A stretch of DNA of 64,000 nucleotides. It comes from CAVPNY01 sp963706905 (GTDB lineage Bacteria > Chloroflexota > Anaerolineae > Anaerolineales > UBA4823). The stretch lies in NCBI GenBank assembly GCA_963706905.1, contig CAVPNY010000009.1, positions 248,001 through 312,000 of the forward strand, given 5' to 3'. The first letter of the stretch is position 1. Every line of letters begins with the position of its first letter. Of the stretch, positions 8,274 to 17,115 are shown in pieces. Both the position numbers and the translations under genes were made by a program. The notes under the pieces were generated by a model that did not search any database, had not been told where the DNA came from, and saw nothing but the letters and a program-made list of their open reading frames with translations.

Positions 8274-8821
8274 AACCGCTCCCTGCGCCGTTACTTCGCA
8301 AGGCCTCAGTACAGGCCCCGGCGCCGGTCTGTTCTTTCTAGACAGCCCCATCAACCATAGATTTGCGTTCCTTACTGAGGAGTGCCGGGCTCGCCTGGGC
8401 GAAGCCTGCACCCCTCAGGATTAATTTCTGGCCAAAGCTAACTTTAACGTGACAAATAGCCGTTTTTGGGGGATAATATTATGAGTAGAAGATTAATGCC
8501 CATAGCAGCTCGGGACCCCTGACGCCATCCGCCAGGCAACCGGCTATCCGTCCCACGGAAGGGGGGCAGGCGCATAAATTACCGCAGCAGATAGGCATTC
8601 CATTGAAATGATCTCACCAGCCAGGTCCACTCCCGCCATCGCTGCTATCCCTTCCAGCCCTCCCCGCCTTGCACTGATCCTTTAATATCCTCGCCTGGCC
8701 GCGCCCGGGCTGCCATTGCCTGAAAATTGAAGCCAGCTACTGCCCTGCCGTCTCCTCCGCCGGGGGATTGTCGGTTGGGCGGAGCACGCCTCAGGGCCTG
8801 TGGTGAAATAAGGGAGGTAAC
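8274..8821 (+). other. 548-base intergenic stretch with a possible structured leader RNA
   Basis: No convincing ORF is present. Between about 8504 and 8580 the sequence is G/C-rich with nested complementarity: CGCC near 8523 against GGCG near 8568, GCC-GGC around 8533-8543, and CCGT-CCC-ACGG at 8548-8558, followed by a G-run. This could be a structured 5' leader for the polysaccharide cluster, but it fits no riboswitch consensus I know. The remainder is pyrimidine-rich and featureless up to the ribosome site (GGGAGGT) of the first glycosyltransferase. Confidence 0.3.
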
Positions 8822-9778
8822 ATGATCCTCGAAGACAAAACGCTGTTACAGGTTGGTTTACCGGAGCAGCCTGCCCGGCATGACGTGGTAGTGGTCATCC
8901 CGGCCTACAACGAAGCGCGCTTCATAGGCAGCACCGTGCTCAAAGCCCGCCAGTTTGCCGGGCAGGTGCTGGTCGTTGACGATGGCTCGGCGGACGACAC
9001 CGCCGCTATCGCCCAGGCGGCCGGCGCGACCGTCTTACAGCACCCCTGCAACCAGGGCAAAGGAGCCGCCCTGAACACCGGTCTGCATCAGGCTCGCCAG
9101 CTGGGCGCCGCAGCCGTGGTCACCCTGGACGCCGACGGGCAGCATATGCCGGAGGAGATGGAGCGCCTGCTGGCGCCCGTGCTCAGCGGCCAGGCTGACC
9201 TGGTGGTCGGCTCGCGCTACCTGGACAAGGCCAGCCAGGTGCCGCGCCACCGCCTGTGGGGCCACCGCCTCTTCAACCTGCTCACCCACCTGGCCTCCGG
9301 GGTAGACGTCAGCGATTCGCAGTCCGGCTACCGCGCCTTCTCCGCTCGCGCCCTTGATGCCATCCCCTTTCACTCGGAAGGCTTCTCGGTCGAGTTGGAG
9401 ATGCAGTTCCTGGCCCACGAGCGCGGCCTGCAGGTGGTCGAGGTGCCGGTCACCATCCTGTACACCGACCAGCCCAAGCGTCCGGTGCTGCGCCACGGCA
9501 TGCTGGTGATCAACGGTCTGCTCAAGCTGACCGGCCAGTACCGCCCGCTGCTCTTCTTTGGGTTGCCCGGCGCGCTGATCCTGCTGATCGGGGTCAGTTG
9601 GGGCGCCTGGGTGGTGGAGATCTTCCGCCGCACCAGCCAATTGGCCGTCGGTTATGCCCTGATCAGCCTGCTGCTCAGCATCACCGGCATGCTGCTGCTC
9701 TCCACCGGCATCATCTTGCACTCGGTGAGGGGATTGTTAACTGATTATCTGCATCAGGACAAGAGGCGAGTGCCATAA
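8822..9778 (+). CDS. Family 2 glycosyltransferase, dolichyl-phosphate-mannose-synthase type, with C-terminal membrane helices
   Basis: This 318-residue protein starts at ATG 8822 after GGGAGGT. The GT-A fold begins at residue 20 (DVVVVIPAYNEARFIGSTV). VVDDGSADDTAAIAQAAG is the nucleotide-binding loop and TLDADGQHMPEEME is the DxD-type metal site. DSQSGYRAFSARAL is the conserved motif of polyprenyl-phosphate glycosyltransferases. Two hydrophobic helices at about residues 240-300 anchor it in the membrane. It probably transfers a sugar from a nucleotide donor to a lipid carrier or a growing glycan. Unlike the next several genes it is GC-rich, like the chromosome around it. Confidence 0.9.
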   Translation: MILEDKTLLQVGLPEQPARHDVVVVIPAYNEARFIGSTVLKARQFAGQVLVVDDGSADDTAAIAQAAGATVLQHPCNQGKGAALNTGLHQARQLGAAAVVTLDADGQHMPEEMERLLAPVLSGQADLVVGSRYLDKASQVPRHRLWGHRLFNLLTHLASGVDVSDSQSGYRAFSARALDAIPFHSEGFSVELEMQFLAHERGLQVVEVPVTILYTDQPKRPVLRHGMLVINGLLKLTGQYRPLLFFGLPGALILLIGVSWGAWVVEIFRRTSQLAVGYALISLLLSITGMLLLSTGIILHSVRGLLTDYLHQDKRRVP

Positions 9779-9790
9779 AGCTGACTTACA

Positions 9791-10582
9791 ATGAAGCGTT
9801 TACCCCGCATATCCATCATCACTCCCTCCTATAACCAGGCTGCTTTCATTGAGCAAACCATCCTGTCTGTCTTAAACCAGGATTATCCTGATCTGGAATA
9901 CATTGTCATGGATGGCGGGTCGACAGATGGGACTCTTGAAATACTGAAGAAGTACAATGGGCGGCTGATCTGGATCAGCGAGCCAGACCGCGGCCAATCC
10001 CACGCTATCAATAAAGGCTTCAGCATGGCGACCGGCGAGGTGCTGGCTTTTCTGAACTCGGATGATCTATACGAGCCAGGAGCGCTGATCAAAGTGGGAC
10101 AATTCTTCGCCAAGAATCCGGAAGCAGCCTGGCTGACCGGGCGCTGCCACATCATTGATAAGTATGGAAAGGAAATTCGGAAAGCAATCACCAGCTATAA
10201 GAACTTCTGGCTGCGGATGGGGGGCTATCGCACTCTTCAGATTCTTAACTTTATCTCCCAACCGGCAACTTTCTGGCAGAGAGCAGTTGTCGAATCAATC
10301 GGCCCCTTTGATGAAACCTTAGAGTATTCCATGGATTATGATTATTCCCTGCGAGTTGGGCAGCACCATCCTTGGCATGTGCTGGATTTATATCTTGCAT
10401 CTTTCCGCATTCATCCAACCTCGAAAGCAGGATTTTCGGCAAGTGCTCAATTCCTTTCAGACTTTAAGATCATCAAAGGCCATACTTCATCCCGATGCTA
10501 CATATTAATGCATTGGATGCATAACACACTCATAATAAATATCTATAAATTGTTGCAGCATCAACATCACAATATTGCTTGA
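9791..10582 (+). CDS. Family 2 glycosyltransferase (soluble)
   Basis: A 263-residue GT-A enzyme opening with ISIITPSYNQAAFIEQTIL. VMDGGSTDGTLEILKKYNG is the donor-binding loop and LNSDDLYEPGA the DxD-type motif. A later WQRAVVESIGPFDETLEYSM segment is typical of GT2 enzymes of O-antigen and capsule clusters. There is no membrane segment. It starts 12 bases after the previous stop and is probably co-transcribed. Base composition begins to shift to AT-rich toward its 3' end. The specific sugar cannot be told from sequence. Confidence 0.88.
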   Translation: MKRLPRISIITPSYNQAAFIEQTILSVLNQDYPDLEYIVMDGGSTDGTLEILKKYNGRLIWISEPDRGQSHAINKGFSMATGEVLAFLNSDDLYEPGALIKVGQFFAKNPEAAWLTGRCHIIDKYGKEIRKAITSYKNFWLRMGGYRTLQILNFISQPATFWQRAVVESIGPFDETLEYSMDYDYSLRVGQHHPWHVLDLYLASFRIHPTSKAGFSASAQFLSDFKIIKGHTSSRCYILMHWMHNTLIINIYKLLQHQHHNIA

Positions 10583-10595
10583 ATAAACAAGTAAG

Positions 10596-11741
10596 ATGAG
10601 GATAGGTCTGAATCTTCTATTCTTGATCCCAAAGGAAGTGGGGGGGACTGAAATATATTCATTCTCCTTAATCCACGCATTGAGCGAGATAGACAATGAT
10701 AACGATTATTTCCTTATAATCAATCAAGAATCGAGAAATTTGAAATTTCCACCAAAAAACAATTTTCACATCTTACAATGTCCAATCCATGCAAAAAACA
10801 GGTGGAGCCGGTTTTTATGGGAACAATTCATTCTTCCATGGCAAGCATTGATCCTGCGCCTGGATCTAGTTCACTCCTTGGGCTACATTAGCCCACTGAT
10901 CTTGCCGTGCAAATCTGTAGCGACCATTCATGATCTAAACTATTTGTGGATCCCGCAATCTTTCACAGCTTTCACTAGAGGCGTGCAGGGTTTCTTCGTG
11001 AAACAAACGGCAAGACATGTTGACCATATTATCGTTGTTTCCGAGTTTGTCAAAACCCATTTGATCAAATACCTGGGGATTTCAAAAGAAAAAATCACCG
11101 TAATCCATGAAGCCCCAAAACCTCGTGGAAAATATTCGACAGCAGACAAAGAGTGGAGCGATATCAAAGCAATATTAGGGATCCAAGAACCTTATTTACT
11201 CGCTCTAAGTAGTAAAAGTCCACACAAGAATATTGCAAGGTTAATCCAAGCACACGCCTTAAATCTGACCAAGACCCAGAGTAATTGGCAACTCGTAATT
11301 GTTGGTCACTTACCTGATGGGAATAATGATATAGAGATATCTATTCGTGATTTGCGCTTAGACACAAAGGATGTCGTTTTTACTGGTTATCTGCCAGATG
11401 ACCAATTTTCAATGGTTATGAGTTGGGCAGATATATTTGTAATGCCCTCTTTATATGAGGGTTTCGGCCTTCCGATTCTGGAGTCATCGGAGGTTGGCAT
11501 CCCCGTAGCGAGTTCTTCGCATGGATCCTTGCCTGAAATTGCTGGGAAAGCTGCGCTCTTTTTTGACCCCGCCGACACAAAACAAATGGCAGATGTTATA
11601 TTAAATTTGATGCAGGACAAAAATTTGCGCAAAGAGATTGTCCAATTGGGGAAAGAGAACCTTCAGAGGTTCGACTGGGAAGCGGCAGCAAGTTTAACCT
11701 TAAGTGTGTACAAGGGTCTATCGTCAGCATACACATCATGA
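10596..11741 (+). CDS. GT4-type glycosyltransferase (GT-B fold)
   Basis: A 381-residue retaining glycosyltransferase. The N-terminal domain has KEVGGTEIYSFSLIHAL, the usual GG loop of GT4 enzymes. The C-terminal domain has the LALSSKSPHKNIARLIQAH entry and the diagnostic E-x7-E region MPSLYEGFGLPILESSEVG. The gene is markedly AT-rich relative to flanking genes. The next gene starts inside its end (ATGA overlap at 11738), so the two are translationally coupled. It probably adds one residue to a surface polysaccharide repeat unit; donor and acceptor are unknown. Confidence 0.9.
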   Translation: MRIGLNLLFLIPKEVGGTEIYSFSLIHALSEIDNDNDYFLIINQESRNLKFPPKNNFHILQCPIHAKNRWSRFLWEQFILPWQALILRLDLVHSLGYISPLILPCKSVATIHDLNYLWIPQSFTAFTRGVQGFFVKQTARHVDHIIVVSEFVKTHLIKYLGISKEKITVIHEAPKPRGKYSTADKEWSDIKAILGIQEPYLLALSSKSPHKNIARLIQAHALNLTKTQSNWQLVIVGHLPDGNNDIEISIRDLRLDTKDVVFTGYLPDDQFSMVMSWADIFVMPSLYEGFGLPILESSEVGIPVASSSHGSLPEIAGKAALFFDPADTKQMADVILNLMQDKNLRKEIVQLGKENLQRFDWEAAASLTLSVYKGLSSAYTS

Positions 11742-12469
11742 CTTCGAATTTTAGATATATTTTTTATGAAAATTATGTCTCAGGTTTCAAGAATTGGGAT
11801 ATTGATGTTTTATCCAACTCCCTTCCATCTTATTTTAAGTGGCTCAAACATAAATATTTACCTTTGCTTGTATACTTGGGATATGAAAGCGATATTCTAG
11901 AACTTGGTTGCGGTGCGGGTTTCGTTATAGAATTCCTAAAAGAAAACGGTTTTACAAAAGTTAGAGGCATCGATTTATCAGCAGAGCAAGTTGAACAAGC
12001 TAAACTCCGCGGAAATGACGTAGAAATCGCGGATGTATTTGATTATCTTGAAGGGAAAGATTTCGTCTTCGATGTCATTATAGCTTTAGATTTTATTGAA
12101 CATTTTTCTAAAGATGAGCTAATTCCTCTTGTTCAATTGATTTTTAAGTCACTAAAAAAGAACGGAAAACTTATTCTACAAACACCGAATGGTGAAGGGC
12201 TATTTCCAAGCCAGAACATCTATGGAGATTTGACTCACTTAACTATCTTCACTCCCTCATCACTCCGCCAATTACTTACTATTGCAGGGTTTCAGAAAAT
12301 AAGATTCTATGAGACTGGTCCAGTACCAACAAGTTTTATCGGGGGAGTGAGAATTATTTTATGGAGTTTGATCAAACTCGCTGTAAACATTATTCGATTA
12401 ATAGAGGCTGGTAAAACTCAGGCCTTATGGACTGAGAATATGATTTGTACTTGCGATAAACCCGACTAA
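11738..12469 (+). CDS. Class I SAM-dependent methyltransferase
   Basis: This 243-residue protein has SAM motif I ILELGCGAGFVIEFLKENGF, motif II VRGIDLSAEQVEQAKLRG and the post-motif VIIALDFIEHFSKDEL (Methyltransf_11/23 type). GKLILQTPNGEG forms the late strand. Its start overlaps the preceding glycosyltransferase stop. In polysaccharide clusters such enzymes methylate sugar hydroxyls or cap the chain; here that is inferred from position. A hydrophobic stretch near residues 200-220 might associate it with the membrane. The gene is AT-rich like its neighbours. Confidence 0.85.
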   Translation: MTSNFRYIFYENYVSGFKNWDIDVLSNSLPSYFKWLKHKYLPLLVYLGYESDILELGCGAGFVIEFLKENGFTKVRGIDLSAEQVEQAKLRGNDVEIADVFDYLEGKDFVFDVIIALDFIEHFSKDELIPLVQLIFKSLKKNGKLILQTPNGEGLFPSQNIYGDLTHLTIFTPSSLRQLLTIAGFQKIRFYETGPVPTSFIGGVRIILWSLIKLAVNIIRLIEAGKTQALWTENMICTCDKPD

Positions 12470-12557
12470 CATTGTTGGTTTATTTTAACTGCTAAGAGCC
12501 GCGAACAATAGCTATTGGAGTAAATAAACTCATTTTCCTTCCAAAGATAACCCTCGA

Positions 12558-13721
12558 ATGAGAATTTCTTTGATCACTACAGAATTCCCACCCAATATTA
12601 TCGGAGGTGCCGGGGTTTTATTCAATCATTTGGCAATCGAGATTGCCAAACTAGGGCATGAGGTTCATGTATTAACTTTAGGGAAAAATTCTCACTATAA
12701 ATATATATTTGAAAATCATATTCACGTCCATTGTGTGCCAATCGTCAAATACTCAACGCTTAAAACACTTTCCTTCTGGGCTGTATTACCATTTATTATC
12801 CGAAGGATCTCTAGTAGATATGGTAAATTCGATGTTGTGCACAGTAATGGAATCAGCGATTTGACTCTATGCAAATTGGTCTCATCGGAACCTCGAGTAG
12901 TCACTGCCCACCACCTGGCTCGATCCCACGTTGAAGTTGTTAAACCTTCAATCAAATATCGCCTAACGCACCCTGGAGATGAACTCGGATTAGTGCCCTA
13001 TTTAGAATCGATTTCATATCGACACGCTGATTACCTCGTGGCGGACAGTGGGCATACAAAATCCGAGTTGATCGCCAAGATCAAAATAGATCCAACGAAA
13101 ATAAAAGTTGTCCATCCTGGTGTAAACAAGGAAGATTACCTTTTTCCCTTAGATGAACTGGCTCTACTTCGTAAAGAAATCGGTTTAAGTAAGGAGAAGA
13201 TGCTGCTATATGTGGGGAGACTGGAACCCCGAAAAGGAATTGAAACTCTCCTGTCTTCTTTTGCACTTATAAAACAAGTAATAGAAGTCACTCTTGTAAT
13301 CGTAGGTTCCGGCTCACAGGTGTCCTCTCGAAACCTTGCCACGAAACTCGGGATAGAGGATCGGATTATTCTTCTTGGTTATGTTGACAATCTAAAATTA
13401 AGAAAGCTTTTTGCAGCGTGTGATCTCTTCGTATTACCTTCGCTACTCGAAGGTTTTGGGCTTGTTGCTTTAGAGGCGCGCGCTGCTGGCAAATATGTTG
13501 TCGCTTCATGCGTAGGTGGAATACCCGAGGCGGTTCCACAGACAGCTGGTATCCTTGTGCCCCCTGGAGATGTGGGGGCACTGGCGAACGCACTTATTCA
13601 TGCTCTTTCTAAACCCCATTCAAATCCACCCCCAGTGAAAACCTGGACGGAAGTCGGCGAAGAACTATGCACCTTTTACGAGCAGATTACAAGTACAGCA
13701 GGCAATTTTGAGTTTCAATGA
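12558..13721 (+). CDS. GT4-type glycosyltransferase
   Basis: A 387-residue GT-B enzyme. The N-terminus MRISLITTEFPPNIIGGAGV carries the flexible Gly loop. The C-terminal domain has LLYVGRLEPRKGIETLLSSF and LPSLLEGFGLVALEARAAGK (E-x7-E), followed by GGIPEAVPQTAGILVPPGD. It resembles phosphatidylinositol-mannosyltransferase-like GT4 proteins. An 88-base gap separates it from the methyltransferase, with no obvious terminator. It is AT-rich. Specificity is unknown. Confidence 0.9.
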   Translation: MRISLITTEFPPNIIGGAGVLFNHLAIEIAKLGHEVHVLTLGKNSHYKYIFENHIHVHCVPIVKYSTLKTLSFWAVLPFIIRRISSRYGKFDVVHSNGISDLTLCKLVSSEPRVVTAHHLARSHVEVVKPSIKYRLTHPGDELGLVPYLESISYRHADYLVADSGHTKSELIAKIKIDPTKIKVVHPGVNKEDYLFPLDELALLRKEIGLSKEKMLLYVGRLEPRKGIETLLSSFALIKQVIEVTLVIVGSGSQVSSRNLATKLGIEDRIILLGYVDNLKLRKLFAACDLFVLPSLLEGFGLVALEARAAGKYVVASCVGGIPEAVPQTAGILVPPGDVGALANALIHALSKPHSNPPPVKTWTEVGEELCTFYEQITSTAGNFEFQ

Positions 13722-13752
13722 TCATGGATATCCCAGATCTATTTGACTTCGG

Positions 13753-15588
13753 GTGAAAGTCAACGTGAGACAATTAGACAAGCCATCCTCGAGCCCTAGA
13801 AAAACAATACAACCCCAACAAACCGGGCGAGCAAATAACCAAGGAAGGTTGTTCGCGCAAACTCCTTCCGATTATGAGTTCGCTAAATCAGTTGTCTTTA
13901 TCTTGGTTTCTTTTTCGATCCTTGTATCGATTGGTTTTGGGGGAATTGTCTTTAGAAGTTATGCGCTGCGCATGTTTTCGGATCTTCCAACAGGCTTCGA
14001 TGGCCCATTGATGTTTAGAAGAATGTATTTGCTTGAGCAAGGCAAATTCTTAATCGAACGCTTACCAACGTTTTCCTTTTGGAGTAATGGCGTAAATTCG
14101 CAATTGGGCATCTTCCTCCAGGAAATCGTTTACGCTGGTGTGCTAAAAATCGGTTATTCTCTTTCAATCCAACCTAAAATTATCCATCAGTTGATCCTCA
14201 CACCTGTTCTCATCATTCTGGCGAATATACTACTGCTCCGGAGGTGGGTGAACCGACCCAGGATAATCGATATAGTCATCGTTTCTGCTATGGTTACGCT
14301 TGGAACACCGGTTGTAATAACCTATCTTTCAGGTTGGAACTCTCCGTACGGCTGGATCCTGTTTCTCGCAATTACGCTTGTGGTTATGAGTCAATTAAAT
14401 CCTACATGGAAAGTTGGGTTGATCCTTGTTTTGTTTATGCTTGGGTTATCCTTCTATCATACCTTTGGATTCTTTCTGCTAATCTATCTCATCCTGTTAT
14501 GGATATTTAGCAGCATCTCTATAAATAGAGTATTAGTTTTTTCCCCTCTGTTGTTAATAATTCTCTATTTCACTTATCAAATGTACGTGAGTTCTCTATT
14601 TTTTTCCACGATCGCTGGCGGGATTGAAGACATATTCTCACTTAATTTCCTTGTGCGGGATTTAATTCGCACCAGCGGGCTCTTGACGACCCATCCTGAA
14701 CTTGTTTACTTGCGATATTTAAATCTTATACTTTATTCATTGCTATTGATCCCGATCTCAATAGTTACCGTCCGCTATATTAGAAGGGTTTCAAGGAATT
14801 ATCGAGAACAGAAATCATTAAACCAACAAGGGACTTACTTTCTTAAATTTATTATCGACCCTTTACTGGGTAAAACCCGAATTTCCACAGACCAAGAAAG
14901 CCACGACGAGTTCAGTTATCTCTCAGCTACAGTAGCCTCAGCAGGAGCTGTTCTTGCCATCGCATTCGTATTCATCATCAAAATGGATATTACACTGATG
15001 ATCAACCGGACTGCTGAGTATCTGATTCTTCCAGCACTCCTGGCGGTAATTACCGAACTTCGTTATCAGCGCCGGGCGTATATATATCCACTGATGATCT
15101 TGATTCTAAGTATAAGCATCTTTACTTTCTGGAAACAGTCATCTGCTGCCCAAATTGCCAATTACATTACTTGGCCTGAGGCAGAAGGGTATACCTGGCT
15201 TTCCCAGCGATTGGATGAGGACGATGTCGTTTTTACAGACTTTCGGCTCTCTGGCCCATTTATTGCTGATGGTCATTTCAGAGTACTTGGTATCACCAGC
15301 CAGGGAGATGAAGACACCCGCCGACTTCTGAAGGAAATCTACCAGGAGAGTTCCGCCCGTACAATCACTACAGCGATCGATCAGATCAGGACTTGGGAGG
15401 AAGATCAACCTGGTGATTATTTATTTCTCTCCACCCAAATGCTGAATGATTATCCAGGCATAAACGGATATGGGACTCAACTTGGTCGTGTGCCGCCCAG
15501 CTTTTTCCAGGCACTTGACGAAAGTCCTGATTGGGAGCTTATCTACAACAATACCGAAGCGCGCATATACCGCCGAGTCGCTGAATAA
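13753..15588 (+). CDS. Large polytopic membrane protein of the polysaccharide cluster, function unknown
   Basis: The 611-residue frame opens with a GTG at 13753 lacking a good ribosome site, so the start is uncertain. After a polar N-terminus of about 45 residues come roughly ten hydrophobic segments (first at about 50-75). The periplasmic-type loop after the first helix contains LPTGFDGPLMFRRMYLLE. The last 140 residues are soluble, beginning near WPEAEGYTWLSQRLDEDDVV. The layout (many helices and a terminal soluble domain) resembles GT-C membrane glycosyltransferases or polymerases, but no catalytic acidic motif could be fixed with confidence. It may be the polymerase or a lipid-linked-sugar transferase of this cluster. 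AT-rich. Confidence 0.55.
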   Translation: MKVNVRQLDKPSSSPRKTIQPQQTGRANNQGRLFAQTPSDYEFAKSVVFILVSFSILVSIGFGGIVFRSYALRMFSDLPTGFDGPLMFRRMYLLEQGKFLIERLPTFSFWSNGVNSQLGIFLQEIVYAGVLKIGYSLSIQPKIIHQLILTPVLIILANILLLRRWVNRPRIIDIVIVSAMVTLGTPVVITYLSGWNSPYGWILFLAITLVVMSQLNPTWKVGLILVLFMLGLSFYHTFGFFLLIYLILLWIFSSISINRVLVFSPLLLIILYFTYQMYVSSLFFSTIAGGIEDIFSLNFLVRDLIRTSGLLTTHPELVYLRYLNLILYSLLLIPISIVTVRYIRRVSRNYREQKSLNQQGTYFLKFIIDPLLGKTRISTDQESHDEFSYLSATVASAGAVLAIAFVFIIKMDITLMINRTAEYLILPALLAVITELRYQRRAYIYPLMILILSISIFTFWKQSSAAQIANYITWPEAEGYTWLSQRLDEDDVVFTDFRLSGPFIADGHFRVLGITSQGDEDTRRLLKEIYQESSARTITTAIDQIRTWEEDQPGDYLFLSTQMLNDYPGINGYGTQLGRVPPSFFQALDESPDWELIYNNTEARIYRRVAE

Positions 15589-15638
15589 ATTCAATAGAAT
15601 TGCATCAACCAGTTTCTCTTATTTGTCCTGTTTATAGA

Positions 15639-16967
15639 ATGGACCACTCTCACCCGCAACCTAACAACACCCACCTCGCTTACCAGGTGTTCGGACTGGG
15701 GCGCAAATCTTCCCCGGTGGCAGGCGGCTTGTTGGCAATCGCCCTGGGCGGCGCCCTGTGGTGGTTCCTGGCCCTGCGCTGGTCCCCACCCGAGCAGGCC
15801 GGTTATTTTGTCGCCGCGCTGGGGCTGGCTACACTGATCGCAGAAATAGCCAATCTTGGAGCAGGTTATGTTGTGATCCGCTACTTTCCCGCAGCTGGTG
15901 AGCTGGCTTCCCCGTTGGTGCGCACCAGCCTGGTAATCGTCTCTGGAGTCGCCCTGGCTGGTGTCCTGCTGTTATCCATGTTGGGCCGCCTTATAACAGT
16001 TATGCAGCTCCCCCCGCTGCACGGCTGGATAGCAGCGCTAGTTTTCCTGACCGCCCTTGGCCTTGCCTGGCACGCACTCACAGAAAGCCTGTTGCTGGCG
16101 GATGGGCGCCGCCGGGTTCTCTTCATCCGTTCAGCCGCTGTAGCCGCTGGCAGGATATTGCTGTTAATCGGCTTTTTTTTCATCGGCCAATTGACCCTGC
16201 CATTCCTTCTGTTGAGCTACAGCGCGCCGTTTGTTCTGGCTTCTCTCGCCATTGTTCTTTTACAGCACAAAGCTGTCTTTGGAAATTTCGCCAGCTTTCC
16301 CTTGCTGCCACTTGCCCAGATAAGGTCCTTGGCGCCGTACGCCCTGCAAAGTTACCTCGGCAATGTGGTCGGAATCATCGCCCCCAACCTGCTCCCGACG
16401 CTCATCATCCTGTGGCTTAATCCAGTCGCCACCGCCCAATATGGCGCTATGTGGACCATTGCTGGTCTGGTCATGCTGGTGCCAACCGCTATCTCTCTGA
16501 CCAGCCTCTCCTCAGCCGCCCGGGGTAAGTCAGATAGCACAAAAATTGTGATCCATGGGATGTGGCTGATCGCGGCCATCTCAGTGCCAGCCATCGTCGC
16601 CATCCTGATCCTGGCAAACTGGTTGCTGCCCTACCTTGGCCCTGCCTACGCCACCATCAGCCCCCTGCAACTGGCCCCGCTCCTGCTCGGTGCTTTGTGC
16701 GCCAGCTTCACTGTTCAGATTTACACCCGCGCCAGGCTCATCGATCAGGGACTCCGCCTGGTCATCGCCGGGCAGAGTCTCCAGACCGTACTCGTGCTTG
16801 GGCTGGCATATCTGTTTACCCCGCTGTGGGGCCTGCTGGGTATCTCCATCGCCTGGTTGATCGGTGCTGGGATAACATTGGTGTTTGTCTTGACTTTCGG
16901 AACCCGCTATTTGTTGAGTATTCACCCGGGGACAGTCTCTGGAGATTTATTGTTAGAAGAGCGATAA
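15639..16967 (+). CDS. Polysaccharide flippase (Wzx/MATE-like membrane protein)
   Basis: The start is set at ATG 15639 (442 residues); the frame is open to a TTG at 15600 and neither has a clear ribosome site. About 12 hydrophobic segments run through the protein. The topology and motifs such as ATAQYGAMWTIAGLVMLVPT and the LGPAYATISPLQLAPLLLGA region are typical of O-antigen and exopolysaccharide flippases. It would move lipid-linked oligosaccharide across the membrane, fitting the upstream glycosyltransferases. The sequence returns to GC-rich here, so it marks the right edge of the AT-rich insert. Confidence 0.78.
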   Translation: MDHSHPQPNNTHLAYQVFGLGRKSSPVAGGLLAIALGGALWWFLALRWSPPEQAGYFVAALGLATLIAEIANLGAGYVVIRYFPAAGELASPLVRTSLVIVSGVALAGVLLLSMLGRLITVMQLPPLHGWIAALVFLTALGLAWHALTESLLLADGRRRVLFIRSAAVAAGRILLLIGFFFIGQLTLPFLLLSYSAPFVLASLAIVLLQHKAVFGNFASFPLLPLAQIRSLAPYALQSYLGNVVGIIAPNLLPTLIILWLNPVATAQYGAMWTIAGLVMLVPTAISLTSLSSAARGKSDSTKIVIHGMWLIAAISVPAIVAILILANWLLPYLGPAYATISPLQLAPLLLGALCASFTVQIYTRARLIDQGLRLVIAGQSLQTVLVLGLAYLFTPLWGLLGISIAWLIGAGITLVFVLTFGTRYLLSIHPGTVSGDLLLEER

Positions 16968-17115
16968 ATTGTTAGACTCTAAACTCTTATAAGGAAATGA
17001 TTCTTCTGTTCATGATCGGGGAAGTAAGTAATTCTTTTGGCATCCGCAACCCATTTCAAATCCACTGAATACTTCCAACTGCTCACTACTTACTTGAACT
17101 CAGAGGAGGGCAACC

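Noticed and set aside
8504..8580. Known riboswitch such as c-di-GMP or SAM type
   Set aside because: GGCAACC is shared with SAM-I, but the other conserved blocks of each class are missing, so only an unclassified structure is listed.
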